NCBI GenBank assembly: GCA_910588945.1
Contig: CAJUSF010000012.1
Location: 1 to 39,816 of the forward strand
Direction: 5' to 3'
From: an uncultured Eggerthellaceae bacterium
Lineage (GTDB): Bacteria; Actinomycetota; Coriobacteriia; Coriobacteriales; Eggerthellaceae
Length of the DNA: 39,816 nucleotides
Shown here piece by piece: positions 24,262-32,699 of this stretch. Position 1 is the first letter of the stretch, and the number at the start of each line of letters is the position of its first letter. A model generated the notes under the pieces. It had not been told where the DNA came from, made no database searches, and saw only the letters and a list, made by a program, of their open reading frames with translations. Both the position numbers and the translations under genes were made by a program.

Positions 24262-25401
24262 CTACTTCAGACGGAACTTCATATACACCGGATTGTGATC
24301 CGAATATGCGAAATCTAGGTCAAGCGTTGACTGCTCCAAGCACTCCACGTTGTCCGAATAGATGAACGCATCCATCACCCATCGGTCGTTCGTTCCGTCA
24401 TAGGGACGACCGGCATCGCGGCATGTGGCCGCCGAATCGAATGTTCCCTCATCGAGCAGCGCCTTACATGCCACTGTGAAGCCTTCGGGCACGCTCGCAA
24501 AATCGAATGGCTTTGCCCAGCTTGCTTCCGTGTCTGTTTTATTGTCGAAGATTTCGTTTGAAATGCCGATCATATCATGGTTAAAATCTCCACCGGCGAT
24601 GACGAAATTGCCCGCATCGCGCGCCTTTTGCATATCAGCGAACAGCATATCGCGCTGACCCTTCATGATGGATTCATCAGCGCCATATGCAGAAAGATGC
24701 ACATTGAACAGCACAAGATCGACACCGGATGATGTCGGTATCCGACTGATTGAATAACATCGATCCAGATCGAGAAACTTACTGAAACCTTCTGAGATCG
24801 GAAGACTACGACGCGTGGTGTCGGCGATCAAACAATCGGAAAACGTCGCAAGCCCAGCCTTGTTCGCGCCGTGCGGAGCGTATGGAGGCCAAGCCAGATA
24901 TGGTGAATCGTAGTTTTGGACGAAGACCGAATCGTCGCCGAAAAACTCAGAGCGGAGAAGTTCATACTCGTTAACATCGTGGCTGCGCGTGCCTGCCACA
25001 TCCACCTCTTGGAACAGCAGAAAATCTGTATCAAGCTCCTTGATCGCTTCCGCCGTGCCCTTAATGTTGTCCTCCACGTACTGCGCGCTTTTGGCCACAG
25101 AGCCGCTTCCGCCATCCATGAAGAAATCGAAGTCAGGACCGTACGCGCCGAATCCTAAGTTCGATGCCACGACGGTCAATTCAGGAGAAGATCCATCATC
25201 GGATGCGAGGTCGATCCAATAGTTCAACTCGGCCGCCGGATCCTTTGGCGCGTCAGCCTCGATCGAGATCGAATCGTCCAGCCTGTAGTAGCTCAGCATT
25301 ACATAGGCAACGTAGCCGCCCACGATCAGCGCGATCGCAGCAAGGAGCGCCCCCACGCTAATGGCTACCTTCTTCGCTACGCCAATCTTCTTCTCGGCCA
25401 T
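24262..25401 (-). CDS. Membrane-anchored endonuclease/exonuclease/phosphatase-family protein
   Basis: 379 residues. An N-terminal membrane anchor (about 12-36; VAISVGALLAAIALIVGGYV) is followed by an EEP-fold catalytic domain outside the cytoplasm. Active-site residues follow the family order: Asn81 (VASNLGFG), Glu132 (FQEVD), His235 (FNVHLSAYG), Asp272/Asn274 (GGDFNHD) and Asp368/His369 (YSDHNP). Such proteins may be secreted nucleases or lipid/phosphodiester phosphatases; the substrate is unknown. The ribosome site aaagg is about nine bases before the ATG. Only 16 bases separate its end from the convergent glpK. Confidence 0.85.
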   Translation of the reverse strand: MAEKKIGVAKKVAISVGALLAAIALIVGGYVAYVMLSYYRLDDSISIEADAPKDPAAELNYWIDLASDDGSSPELTVVASNLGFGAYGPDFDFFMDGGSGSVAKSAQYVEDNIKGTAEAIKELDTDFLLFQEVDVAGTRSHDVNEYELLRSEFFGDDSVFVQNYDSPYLAWPPYAPHGANKAGLATFSDCLIADTTRRSLPISEGFSKFLDLDRCYSISRIPTSSGVDLVLFNVHLSAYGADESIMKGQRDMLFADMQKARDAGNFVIAGGDFNHDMIGISNEIFDNKTDTEASWAKPFDFASVPEGFTVACKALLDEGTFDSAATCRDAGRPYDGTNDRWVMDAFIYSDNVECLEQSTLDLDFAYSDHNPVYMKFRLK

Positions 25402-25441
25402 CTTGCCCGCCTTTCAACCGATACCCGCGTTCGATTCGTAC

Positions 25442-25815
25442 AAACACCGCCAAAAGCGGCGTTTTCATTTTGTCTGAATGATCTATCTCTGCTTCAGGAT
25501 TGCTCCCTCATGCGCTCCATGATGTATTTCCTAAAACACGAATCGGGTTATAGGGAATTTCATGTACTAAAAGTAATGAAAATAATATATTAAACTCAAA
25601 AGATTGAGTTTTGAGCGCGACGGTTTCAAGCGGTTATCACACCATCAGTTGATGGGAGAATGATTGTAGAATGCGGAACGAAAGTAAAGTGAGATAGAAC
25701 CCAAAATTTCCGTCTCATTGAATCATATAGAAAGCCGTGAGGCTTTTTTAAATAACAGAGAGTTGTTGCAAGATGCAACCAGCGTAGATGCGCATGCAAC
25801 CTTCATGCGCATCTA
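25442..25815. other. Gene-free stretch with several hairpins
   Basis: This 430-base gap between two minus-strand genes holds no protein signal but at least five hairpins: aacaccgc/gcggcgtt (about 25442-25462), aaactcaa/ttgagttt (25592-25611), ccatca/tgatgg (about 25642-25656), aaagcc/ggcttt with a T-run on the plus strand (25731-25747), and a perfect 12-bp stem tagatgcgcatg/catgcgcatcta (25785-25815). The last two probably include the 3' end signals of the lipoprotein gene. Confidence 0.5.
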
Positions 25816-25829
25816 TGCTTACAACCGAC

Positions 25830-26174
25830 TTACGAGGTGAATCCCAAACTTTCAAGCCAACTCGCAACTTCTTGGGTCGTGGCACTGCTTGAGAAACGAT
25901 GGCCTTCCACCCAGTTACCGCCATCGGACATATCCTCCAGTAACTCGGCGCTGCTTCCAAGACCCGATGAGGCCGAAGATGCGCTTGAGGCCTCAGTTGG
26001 CGAGCATCCGACAAGGGAAAGCGCTGACGCACCGAACAGAGAACATGCGGCAACGAGTCCTACGGCCGAGCCGAACGTCTTCAATGCCTCACGACGCGTG
26101 AGTGCACGAGCATTCGCCTGAGCATTAAGTGAGTTTCTTGATGATCTCATATCCTTCGTGGTTGATCCTTTCAT
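25830..26174 (-). CDS. Small Tat-type lipoprotein, unknown function
   Basis: 114 residues. The N-terminus has a twin-arginine motif (LTRREALKTFG, about 25-35), a hydrophobic stretch (SAVGLVAACSLFGASALSLV) and a lipobox ending LVGC (Cys about 57). This indicates Tat export and lipidation at the cell surface. The mature part is only about 57 residues: a Ser/Ala-rich spacer and a short domain GGNWVEGHRFSSSATTQEVA ... WLESLGF. The ATG at 26174 has agagaag upstream; an ATG eight codons later has a ribosome site too close. Many lipoproteins with this signal carry a larger domain, so it may be a truncated relative, but the frame ends cleanly. Confidence 0.72.
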   Translation of the reverse strand: MKGSTTKDMRSSRNSLNAQANARALTRREALKTFGSAVGLVAACSLFGASALSLVGCSPTEASSASSASSGLGSSAELLEDMSDGGNWVEGHRFSSSATTQEVASWLESLGFTS

Positions 26175-26284
26175 TCGTTGTGCTTCTCTTGTTTTAGTAG
26201 CGGTTCTTCAATTCCTTCTATTCGCCTCATCGTAGGATTCATATTGCCTACCGTCACATCAATGCGGGAGTCTTGATACGTTCA

Positions 26285-26312
26285 GTCTCTATAACTTGCG
26301 GGTTATAAAGAC
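26285..26312. promoter_or_regulatory. Dyad in the lipoprotein leader
   Basis: The sequence gtctctataac / gttataaagac is an eleven-base inverted repeat with one mismatch and a short loop. It lies between the promoter at 26347-26375 and the start codon, so it could be an operator or an RNA hairpin. The rest of 26175-26575 shows no gene. Confidence 0.4.
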
Positions 26313-26346
26313 AGCTGCATCATGGGATTAGCAACCAGCCTAGGAC

Positions 26347-26375
26347 ATAATATTCCATAAGAGACAATGTGTCTA
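26347..26375 (-). promoter_or_regulatory. Candidate promoter of the lipoprotein gene
   Basis: On the minus strand, TAGACA (26375-26370), a 17-base spacer and TATTAT (26352-26347) give a good primary-sigma match, with a leader of about 165 bases before the ATG. Confidence 0.5.
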
Positions 26376-26575
26376 TTATTCCGAATCATATCGCTTGCCA
26401 TAGCATTAACGATGTAACCGACTTGGCAACATATCTAGTAGATACAGGGACGAAATTTCATCTCCCAAATCCCGATGCATTATGTGATAATGTCATCTCC
26501 CAATTTCAACTAGCACGTCTCATTCCGACGGCTTACCTGCTACACCTGTCCACTTGATCTCCTAAGGAAGACACT

Positions 26576-27178
26576 TTGCAAGATAGCTTTCAGATACGCA
26601 TCGCCACCGTTGATGATGCGCCGGAAATTCTTAATATTTATAAAGGCTACGTCGAAGGCACTGCAGCGACCTTTGAACACACCGTGCCCACGCTTGCAAT
26701 GATGCGCGAAATGATAGAGACAACCCTTAAAGGCTTTCCGTTTCTTGTTGCCGAAAGAGTGGCTTTGGCTTCCGAGTTGCAAGACGATCGTCCGGCCAAG
26801 AAGATCATCGGCTACAGCTATGCGGGAAGTTTTCGCAAGCGCGAATCGTATGTTTGGTCGGTCGAGTGCTCGATATACGTCTCGCAAGACGAGCGCGAAA
26901 GTGGGGTCGGACGTGCGCTGTATTCCGCCCTTGAGCATGCTCTTCGCGAGATGGGCATCCTGAATCTTTACGCGTGCGTAGCATTTGCCGATGAACCCGA
27001 CGAGCACCTCACTGATGCCTCTATCCGTTTCCATGAGAAGATGGGATTCTCCGAGATCGGTCGATTCCCAAAATGTGGAAGCAAATTCGGAAAGTGGTAC
27101 GGCATTCTCTGGATGGGAAAGACGATCGGCGAGCATGCGACCAACCACCCCGCTCCGCGTGCATTCTCAGAGCTTTAA
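26576..27178 (+). CDS. GNAT-family N-acetyltransferase
   Basis: 200 residues of the phosphinothricin-acetyltransferase-like GNAT group, which transfers acetyl from acetyl-CoA to an amine. It opens FQIRIATVDDAPEILNIYKGYV. The central strand and acetyl-CoA pyrophosphate loop are VECSIYVSQDERESGVGRAL (about 99-118; motif R/QxxGxG as ESGVGRA), and late conserved residues are FHEKMGFSEIGRF. The TTG start at 26576 has aaggaag six bases upstream. It lies just before the que cluster but with a separate promoter between, so it is probably an independent gene. Substrate cannot be inferred. Confidence 0.86.
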   Translation: MQDSFQIRIATVDDAPEILNIYKGYVEGTAATFEHTVPTLAMMREMIETTLKGFPFLVAERVALASELQDDRPAKKIIGYSYAGSFRKRESYVWSVECSIYVSQDERESGVGRALYSALEHALREMGILNLYACVAFADEPDEHLTDASIRFHEKMGFSEIGRFPKCGSKFGKWYGILWMGKTIGEHATNHPAPRAFSEL

Positions 27179-27306
27179 CGTCTGTGTCCGCATCGCGCTG
27201 CCTGCCCTGTTGCAGAAACTCCATCGAGAGCTCGCCCCTGCAACACCCTGAAACATCGCTCGGAATAATGCATCGCGCAACCAATTGATGCGTCGGCGCT
27301 CTCACT

Positions 27307-27336
27307 TTGTTTTATCTGCTCGGCATCAACTATAAT
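27307..27336 (+). promoter_or_regulatory. Promoter of the que cluster
   Basis: A consensus TATAAT (27331-27336) with TTGTTT 18 bases upstream (27307-27312). It lies about 28 bases before the queD start. No preQ1 riboswitch is visible in the short leader. Confidence 0.6.
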
Positions 27337-27363
27337 GAGGCAAAACAACACGAAGGGAAACAG

Positions 27364-27798
27364 ATGTACGGACTTAAAACTGAAAGCAGCTTCGACGCAT
27401 CCCATTTTCTCACCGACTATCACGGCAAATGCGAGAACCTGCACGGACACCGTTGGCGAGTCGTGGCCTATCTCGAAGCGGAAGCGTTGCAAGCCGAAGG
27501 TACCTGCAAAGACATGGTCGTCGACTTCGGCGATTTCAAGGCCGCTCTGCGCGAACTTACTGAAAGCCTCGACCATCGCTTTCTCATAGAGCAGGGCTCG
27601 CTCGGCGCGGATACGCTCGCCTGCCTTGAGCGCGAAGGGTTCTCGCTTCTCACAATGCCGTTTCGCACGACGGCCGAAAACCTTGCGAAGTGGTTCTTCG
27701 ACAACTTGACTAAAAAAGGCCTTCCCGTGGCGCAGATCGACGTCTATGAAACACCCAACAACTGCGCGTTTTACCGCAAGGACAACCGCGAAAGATAG
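27364..27798 (+). CDS. queD: 6-carboxytetrahydropterin synthase QueD
   Basis: A 144-residue PTPS-fold enzyme making 6-carboxy-5,6,7,8-tetrahydropterin from dihydroneopterin triphosphate, the first committed step to queuosine. Zinc ligands His14, His27 and His29 (DASHF, LHGHRW) and the catalytic Cys23 (GKCENLHGH) are present, with the C-terminal YETPNN motif. The ATG at 27364 has gaaggga upstream. An in-frame ATG at 27307 overlaps the promoter and is rejected. It is the first gene of the queDECF run; its substrate would come from a GTP cyclohydrolase I encoded elsewhere. Confidence 0.95.
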   Translation: MYGLKTESSFDASHFLTDYHGKCENLHGHRWRVVAYLEAEALQAEGTCKDMVVDFGDFKAALRELTESLDHRFLIEQGSLGADTLACLEREGFSLLTMPFRTTAENLAKWFFDNLTKKGLPVAQIDVYETPNNCAFYRKDNRER

Positions 27799-27803
27799 CT
27801 TGC

Positions 27804-28562
27804 ATGCTAACCTTGGATGCCTCGGGTAACAGACCTATAGCTTCGGCGCGCACCTTTCCCGTTGTCGAAAGATTCGTCTCCATCAACGGCGAGGGTCTTC
27901 AAAGTGGACGCGTGGCGGCGTTCATTCGTTTTGCGATCTGCAACCTGAAATGCAACTGGTGTGATACCCGTTGGGCGAACGATCAGACCGCAGCGGATGC
28001 CGCCGAGAAACTTTCAATCGACGAGATCCTTAACTGGGTGCGTCAGACAGGCGTATCGGCCGTCACCCTTACAGGCGGCGAACCTCTTCTGCAAGCCGGA
28101 CTTGCCGATCTCGTACAGGCGCTATTGCGTGTGAACGATCCACATCCGCTTCGGGTGGAGATCGAAACGAACGGCTCGCGCGACATCTCTGCGATGCACG
28201 CATTGCGCACTGAATGCGAAAAGGCCGGCGCGCCGGGAAGCCTGCACTTCACGCTCGACTGGAAAACACCCGGTGCCGGCAAAGCTGCATGCGACTCTAT
28301 GGACCTGACCAATCACGCTCTTCTGGATGATCGCGATGCGGTCAAATTCGTCGTGGCATCCCGAACCGATCTGGAATTCGCGAAGCGCAGCGCGGACGAT
28401 GCGAAGCTATGGGATCGCTGCCAAGTTCTACTTAGCCCCGTTTGGGAAAGCATAGAGCCTTCTGAGATCGTCGATTTCATGGTGGCACATCACATGGATC
28501 GCGCCCGCCTTCAACTCCAGATGCACAAGATCATCTGGCCCGATGTGAACAAAGGAGTATAG
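27804..28562 (+). CDS. queE: 7-carboxy-7-deazaguanine synthase QueE
   Basis: A 252-residue radical-SAM enzyme rearranging 6-carboxytetrahydropterin to 7-carboxy-7-deazaguanine. The cluster motif is CNLKCNWC (Cys46, Cys50, Cys53; CX3CX2C). It is preceded by the substrate segment VERFVSINGEGLQSGR and followed by TLTGGEPLLQ (about 92-101). The ATG is six bases after the queD stop, with only a weak ribosome site (gaaag), so translational coupling is likely. Confidence 0.95.
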   Translation: MLTLDASGNRPIASARTFPVVERFVSINGEGLQSGRVAAFIRFAICNLKCNWCDTRWANDQTAADAAEKLSIDEILNWVRQTGVSAVTLTGGEPLLQAGLADLVQALLRVNDPHPLRVEIETNGSRDISAMHALRTECEKAGAPGSLHFTLDWKTPGAGKAACDSMDLTNHALLDDRDAVKFVVASRTDLEFAKRSADDAKLWDRCQVLLSPVWESIEPSEIVDFMVAHHMDRARLQLQMHKIIWPDVNKGV

Positions 28563-28565
28563 ATA

Positions 28566-29276
28566 GTGAACCGTGCAAATGATACCAAGCCCGCAAGAGC
28601 GCTTGTCCTGTGCTCTGGTGGCGTCGATTCGACAACCTTGCTCGCAAAAGCCGTGAAGCTTTTCGGAGCGCAAAATGTCGTCGCGCTCTCCATTTCTTAT
28701 GGCCAAAAGCATCTTCGCGAAATGGAAGCCGCAAAAGCTGTGGCCGCACACTACGGCGTTGAGCAACGCTTTTTGGATCTGGCCGCGATCTTCGCTGATA
28801 GCAGCTGCTCGCTTCTCTCGCATTCCGATGCCGAGATTCCGCATGGAGCCTACGGTGAGCAACAGGACATAACTGATGAGACGACCGTAAGTACATATGT
28901 GCCTTTTCGCAACGGACTTTTTCTCTCGTCAGCTGCCTCGATGGCGCTGTCGATGGGTTGCTCGGTCGTGTATTACGGAGCGCATCGCGATGACTGGGCC
29001 GGCGCTGCCTACCCGGATTGCTCGCCGGAGTTCGTCGCTGCGATGGGAGCGGCCATTGAAGAGGGCACCGGGGGCGAGCTTCGCCTTGAAGCTCCGTTCG
29101 TGAATGCATCGAAGGCCGATATCGTGCGTGAGGGCCTTGAGCTCGGCGTTCCTTATGAGCTCACATGGTCTTGCTACGAGGGCGCAGATGAACCTTGCGG
29201 TGAGTGTGCCACATGTATCGATCGCGCAGAGGCGTTCGCCGCAAACGGGGTGAGCGACCCGGCATTGAAGCGCTGA
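28566..29276 (+). CDS. queC: 7-cyano-7-deazaguanine synthase QueC
   Basis: A 236-residue ATP-dependent enzyme that converts carboxydeazaguanine to preQ0. It shows the PP-loop SGGVDST (17-23) and the SISYGQKH segment. The C-terminal zinc site is formed by cysteines in SCYEGADEPCGECATC. The GTG start at 28566 has aaaggag eight bases upstream, overlapping the end of queE. Length matches the family. Confidence 0.95.
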   Translation: MNRANDTKPARALVLCSGGVDSTTLLAKAVKLFGAQNVVALSISYGQKHLREMEAAKAVAAHYGVEQRFLDLAAIFADSSCSLLSHSDAEIPHGAYGEQQDITDETTVSTYVPFRNGLFLSSAASMALSMGCSVVYYGAHRDDWAGAAYPDCSPEFVAAMGAAIEEGTGGELRLEAPFVNASKADIVREGLELGVPYELTWSCYEGADEPCGECATCIDRAEAFAANGVSDPALKR

Positions 29277-29303
29277 GTTGTTTAAGAGACGGATGGAGAT
29301 ATT

Positions 29304-29837
29304 ATGAGCAACACAAAGCCTACCGCACAGACAAACGCAGGTCGCAGCGAAGAGGAAGCCCGTGAAGGCGGAATAAACCTACTCGGCAACCGGCATGTAA
29401 AGTATCCCACCGATTACGATCCCAGCGTGCTTGAGACGTTCGAGAACAAGCACCCGGGAAACGATTACTTCGTGAAGTTCAACTGCCCTGAATTCACAAG
29501 CCTCTGCCCAATCACTGGCCAACCGGATTTTGCCACCATCTACATATCGTATGTTCCGGATATCAAGATGGTCGAGAGCAAAAGCTTGAAGCTCTATCTG
29601 TTCAGCTTCAGAAACCACGGCGATTTCCATGAGGATTGCATGAACATCATCATGAAGGATTTGATCGCGCTAATGGATCCTAAGTACATCGAGGTGTGGG
29701 GCAAGTTCACCCCTCGCGGCGGGATCTCGATCGATCCGTATTGTAATTATGGACGCGCGGGGACTCGCTGGGAGGAGGTCGCTTGGCAGCGTCTGTCGCA
29801 GCACGACCTTTATCCGGAGAAAGTCGACAACCGTTAA
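29304..29837 (+). CDS. queF: NADPH-dependent preQ0 reductase QueF (YkvM type)
   Basis: A 177-residue single-domain nitrile reductase that converts preQ0 to preQ1. The catalytic cysteine is Cys68 in EFTSLCPITGQPDF, with Asp75 as the proton donor. The family motif ESKSLKLY (91-98) and SFRNHGDFHEDC are intact. The short N-terminus (about 25 residues, polar) is slightly longer than the B. subtilis protein. The ggag ribosome site stands before the ATG. It is the last gene of the cluster; repeat DNA begins right after its stop. Confidence 0.95.
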   Translation: MSNTKPTAQTNAGRSEEEAREGGINLLGNRHVKYPTDYDPSVLETFENKHPGNDYFVKFNCPEFTSLCPITGQPDFATIYISYVPDIKMVESKSLKLYLFSFRNHGDFHEDCMNIIMKDLIALMDPKYIEVWGKFTPRGGISIDPYCNYGRAGTRWEEVAWQRLSQHDLYPEKVDNR

Positions 29838-29854
29838 GGTTGCTATCTCGCCTC

Positions 29855-29970
29855 GATTGTAGGGGCGGAATCGAGATCCTGCCCCTACAATGCGCGAGGA
29901 TGTTCCCCTTGCATCATTTGCAATTGGGAGAGGTCCAGTGTAGGGGCAGGATAAAATCCTGCCCCAATGT
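29855..29970. repeat. REP-like hairpins following queF
   Basis: The first hairpin (about 29856-29892) has attgtaggggc / gcccctacaat arms. Then a cggaagag-like boundary (aattgggagaggtccagtg) leads into hairpin B (about 29940-29966; ggggcaggat/atcctgcccc). The placement directly after a stop codon fits a transcript-end role. Confidence 0.65.
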
Positions 29971-29990
29971 TTCAGCTAGTTACTAGTTTC

Positions 29991-30047
29991 AACCTGCAAC
30001 ACAAATGATCCTTCGCTACGCTCAGGATGACAAACGGCAAGCAAGCG
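29991..30047. repeat. CHPERSEGS-type dispersed repeat
   Basis: Core gatccttcgctacgctcagg with atgacaaacggcaagcaag on the right, nearly identical to the copies at 518 and 30945. Confidence 0.7.
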
Positions 30048-30087
30048 CTTTTGGTTCGAAGCGACAGGCGTGACAATAAAGTCATGC

Positions 30088-30126
30088 TATGATATCAATG
30101 CTATCTATGCTATCATTGATATCATA
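30088..30126. promoter_or_regulatory. Palindromic operator of the toxin-antitoxin pair
   Basis: Perfect 13-base arms tatgatatcaatg (30088-30100) and cattgatatcata (30114-30126), separated by 13 bases. This lies about 75 bases before the antitoxin start. Such dyads are the expected binding site of the FitA/VapB-type antitoxin-toxin complex (autoregulation inferred). Confidence 0.65.
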
Positions 30127-30200
30127 TCTAGAATCATTTCCAGAATGAGCAAAGTCTCCAAACGGCACAACCATCTTCGATACAGACAGTGAGCGATATC

Positions 30201-30437
30201 ATGCCAAATCTACTCATAAGGGATTTAAGCGAAGTCACGAAAAGACAACTCGCCATTCGTGCGGCAGAGCATGAGAGAAGCCAGCAGGCAGAAGCGCTGG
30301 CTATCCTAGAAGAGGCACTAGAGCCAAAAAGCGCATCTTGGTTTGATGCGCTACGCGAAACCGCAAATAATGTCGGCGGAATCGAACTTCCGACGCAAAA
30401 ACGCCACAGTCCTCGCATAACGGGAATCTTGTTATGA
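30201..30437 (+). CDS. FitA/VapB-type antitoxin (ribbon-helix-helix)
   Basis: 78 residues. The N-terminal MPNLLIRDLSEVTKRQLAIR and AAEHERSQQAEALAILEEAL match the FitA-like ribbon-helix-helix domain. The C-terminal part (about 45-78, ending RHSPRITGILL) is the flexible toxin-binding tail. The ATG at 30201 fits the family start; GTG at 30189 (adding four residues) is possible, and neither has a strong ribosome site. It overlaps the toxin gene by four bases (ATGA). Confidence 0.82.
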   Translation: MPNLLIRDLSEVTKRQLAIRAAEHERSQQAEALAILEEALEPKSASWFDALRETANNVGGIELPTQKRHSPRITGILL

Positions 30438-30853
30438 AAAACTACGTCGTCGACACAAACGTCATCTCTGAAAGCATAAAACCAAATCCAAACTCGGCAG
30501 CCATCTCGTGGCTTGAAAGCAATTCCAAATCGCTGTATTTAACGAGCATAACGATCGAGGAATTGCGCTTCGGCGCATTGATGATGCCTAAAGGCAAGAA
30601 ACGAAAAGCGCTGGAAGGCTGGATAGACTCGCTGTCGCAAACCTTTTCACGAAAGATCCTGAGTTTCGATACCCAAGCGGCCGAGGAATGCGCCAAGTTT
30701 CACGAAAAGGCGATATCAAGCGGAAGAACTCCGACCATAGAGGATCTCATGATTGCTGCAGTCGCAAAATGCAATGATTGCATCGTGGTCTCACGCAATG
30801 TGAAAGATTTCGAGTACTTGGATATCGAAGTTATAAATCCATTCGACGCGTAA
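30434..30853 (+). CDS. PIN-domain toxin (FitB/VapC-like ribonuclease)
   Basis: 139 residues of PIN-fold nuclease. Metal-binding acidic residues are placed as in VapC/FitB: Asp7 (VVDTNVISE), Glu42 or Glu43 (ITIEELRFG), Asp104 (TIEDLMIAA) and Asn122/Asp125 (VSRNVKDFE). The overall pattern DTNVISE...P...A...W is FitB-like. Translation is coupled to the antitoxin by the ATGA overlap. Members cut tRNA or other RNA when released from the antitoxin; the target here is unknown. It is surrounded by repeats, in keeping with a mobile history. Confidence 0.88.
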   Translation: MKNYVVDTNVISESIKPNPNSAAISWLESNSKSLYLTSITIEELRFGALMMPKGKKRKALEGWIDSLSQTFSRKILSFDTQAAEECAKFHEKAISSGRTPTIEDLMIAAVAKCNDCIVVSRNVKDFEYLDIEVINPFDA

Positions 30854-30944
30854 AATCGGTTGATCTATATCGGGCTACCACGAATCAGCCTGATGCTGGA
30901 TTTATCGGCTTTGGTTTAAAACAGCATGGAGTGAAACAGCGAGC

Positions 30945-31110
30945 GATCTGTAATACAAAAAGATCCTTCGCTGCGCTCAGGATGACAACGGCAAGCAAGC
31001 GCAAAGCGGCGAGGGCCGTTCGAGCGACTAGGCATCTCAACGATCATTTCATACAACCCAGCAGCTAGATCCTTCGCTACGCTCAGGATGACAAACGTTT
31101 AGCAAGCGCT
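30945..31110. repeat. Two CHPERSEGS-type repeats with an intervening palindrome half
   Basis: Copies lie at 30945-31000 and 31065-31110. Between them, gagcgactaggcatctcaac...gatcatttc matches the right arm of the inverted repeat at 2116-2206. The same order of elements (repeat, half-palindrome) near 2.2 kb and here suggests segmental copying. Confidence 0.65.
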
Positions 31111-31168
31111 CTTGCCTCAAAATGACATCGGTAGATATTTCAAATGACCCGCAATACAAAAACGAGCA

Positions 31169-31255
31169 ACATGGGACAGGATTGCATCCTGTCCCTACAA
31201 TGTAACGTCCACAATTGCCCATGTCAGGGGACGGGGATGATGGCATATTCAGAGT
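31169..31255. repeat. Composite REP-like repeat lacking hairpin B
   Basis: Hairpin A (gggacaggat/atcctgtccc) followed by tacaatgtaacgtccacaat and the connector catgtcaggggacgggg, then diverging at ggcatattcagagtgg. A partial hairpin (tggggcaggattct) recurs at about 31340. No gene lies in 30854-31422. Confidence 0.65.
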
Positions 31256-31422
31256 GGTACATAAACACTCAGCAAGTGCCTTCGGTGAAATATGACGCTA
31301 ATTGAAACTAGGTACGACCTGCAATACAAAACAAACGTCATGGGGCAGGATTCTTTCCGCCTAGAAATGATGTCTCAGGTTGACACACGGGCACACTTTA
31401 CACACACTCTGCAGCGTTCCAC

Positions 31423-32436
31423 TCACTCACGTAATGCACTCGGCGCGAATTCAAAATGTCGCTTAAATGCGTTACAAAAACTGCTTTGATGACGATAGCC
31501 CAACATCGCCGCAATCTCACCTATGCTCATATCGGTTGTGACAAGAAGCTCAGCAGCCTTGTTCATTCTCATAGACCTCAGATGCTCCCCTACGCCTTCG
31601 CCACGCACTTTCCGAAAAGCCTCACTCAATGTGCTTTTGCTCACATAAAGCGCACCCGCGAGGTCGACTAGAGTAAGCTCGTCCGCTATCCTCTCCTCCA
31701 TAATCGCAATCGCCGCATTTACAAGCGCTTCTTGCGAACCACCTGAATCCGCACCGTTTAATTCATCAAGAGAAATCTTTTGGTGACGCCTCAAATATGC
31801 AGATACAGTAAGAGACAAAGCCTCAAAGGCCTTCTGTGCATATCCAAAATGCTCGTTTTCCGTCATGTTATTCGCAGGCTTCATCCATGCGAGACGCTGT
31901 TTCACTCCGGCTAAGAACTCATTTGGCCTTGTATCGATAAGCGCTTCCTTTGCTAAATCGGGATCAATTCCGCAAATCGCATAAAGATACTCAAAGTATT
32001 CAGGCATAAAGCAAAGCGTAGTTGCCCAGCAATGCTTTTTGCCCGGCAATACAAACTCAACTTCAGAACCATCTTGATAAAGCGAATACGTGTTCTTTCC
32101 TTTCTCCTTCGAAGAGTGCTCGATATGCGCGTCTGCGTTATGGGGAAACTGTTGCACTTTGCGCACAAAATCAATATTGGAATAGCTTTGAGACATTAAG
32201 CTCAAACAATATGATTCGCTCGGATATTCATGCAGCAAAAAATCGTCTTGCAACACAAAGTCATGCACGCTTAAAAGGCACCCCTGCCCGAGCGCCGAAA
32301 CCCAAAGAAAGCCGCTCCCGACATCCTGCCTCAACAATGCGCTTGCCCCTATCGTGCAGCGCCTTTCTATCATGCCGAGCTGCTCAACCTGAGGTAAATA
32401 AAAAGTCTGCAGCTGCTCTGGAAGATCTTTAAACAT
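31423..32436 (-). CDS. AraC-family transcriptional regulator
   Basis: 337 residues. The C-terminal double helix-turn-helix is complete: ELTLVDLAGALYVSKSTLSE (first) and DMSIGEIAAMLGYRHQSSF then CNAFKRHFEFAPSALRE (second). The N-terminal about 230 residues form an unassigned sensor domain with no clear cupin motif. The ATG at 32436 follows ggcaggagagaa; the frame is open up to 32487, but that extension has no ribosome site. It is divergent from the MATE pump gene with about 260 bases between starts, so it most likely controls that gene (inference). Confidence 0.88.
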   Translation of the reverse strand: MFKDLPEQLQTFYLPQVEQLGMIERRCTIGASALLRQDVGSGFLWVSALGQGCLLSVHDFVLQDDFLLHEYPSESYCLSLMSQSYSNIDFVRKVQQFPHNADAHIEHSSKEKGKNTYSLYQDGSEVEFVLPGKKHCWATTLCFMPEYFEYLYAICGIDPDLAKEALIDTRPNEFLAGVKQRLAWMKPANNMTENEHFGYAQKAFEALSLTVSAYLRRHQKISLDELNGADSGGSQEALVNAAIAIMEERIADELTLVDLAGALYVSKSTLSEAFRKVRGEGVGEHLRSMRMNKAAELLVTTDMSIGEIAAMLGYRHQSSFCNAFKRHFEFAPSALRE

Positions 32437-32572
32437 TTCTCTCCTGCCATTTAGGAATTCGTCTGATTGATTTAGTCCTAAAAACATAAGTTAACTATAT
32501 CTAACATTTAATGCATCCAATCTATTAGATTTTCAGAAAAAAGAAAAGTCCGACATGCAACATCTCTTGAAA

Positions 32573-32590
32573 TCTCAGGATTTCACAACA
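32573..32590. promoter_or_regulatory. Dyad between the AraC regulator and the MATE gene
   Basis: The sequence tgaaatctcaggatttca is a seven-base dyad (tgaaatc / gatttca) in the divergent control region. It is a candidate operator; no clear -35/-10 pair was assigned. Confidence 0.3.
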
Positions 32591-32699
32591 GCGGCCGCAA
32601 CAACATAATCGTCGCCCCGCACGATATGACGCTTTCAAGGCATTCCATCAAAGCGCATGCATGTTTACACGGACATCAACCTAAAAAACAGGAGGCTTT

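Noticed and set aside
27337..27363. preQ1 riboswitch before queD
   Set aside because: The leader is under 30 bases and shows no hairpin with an A-rich tail of the preQ1 type.
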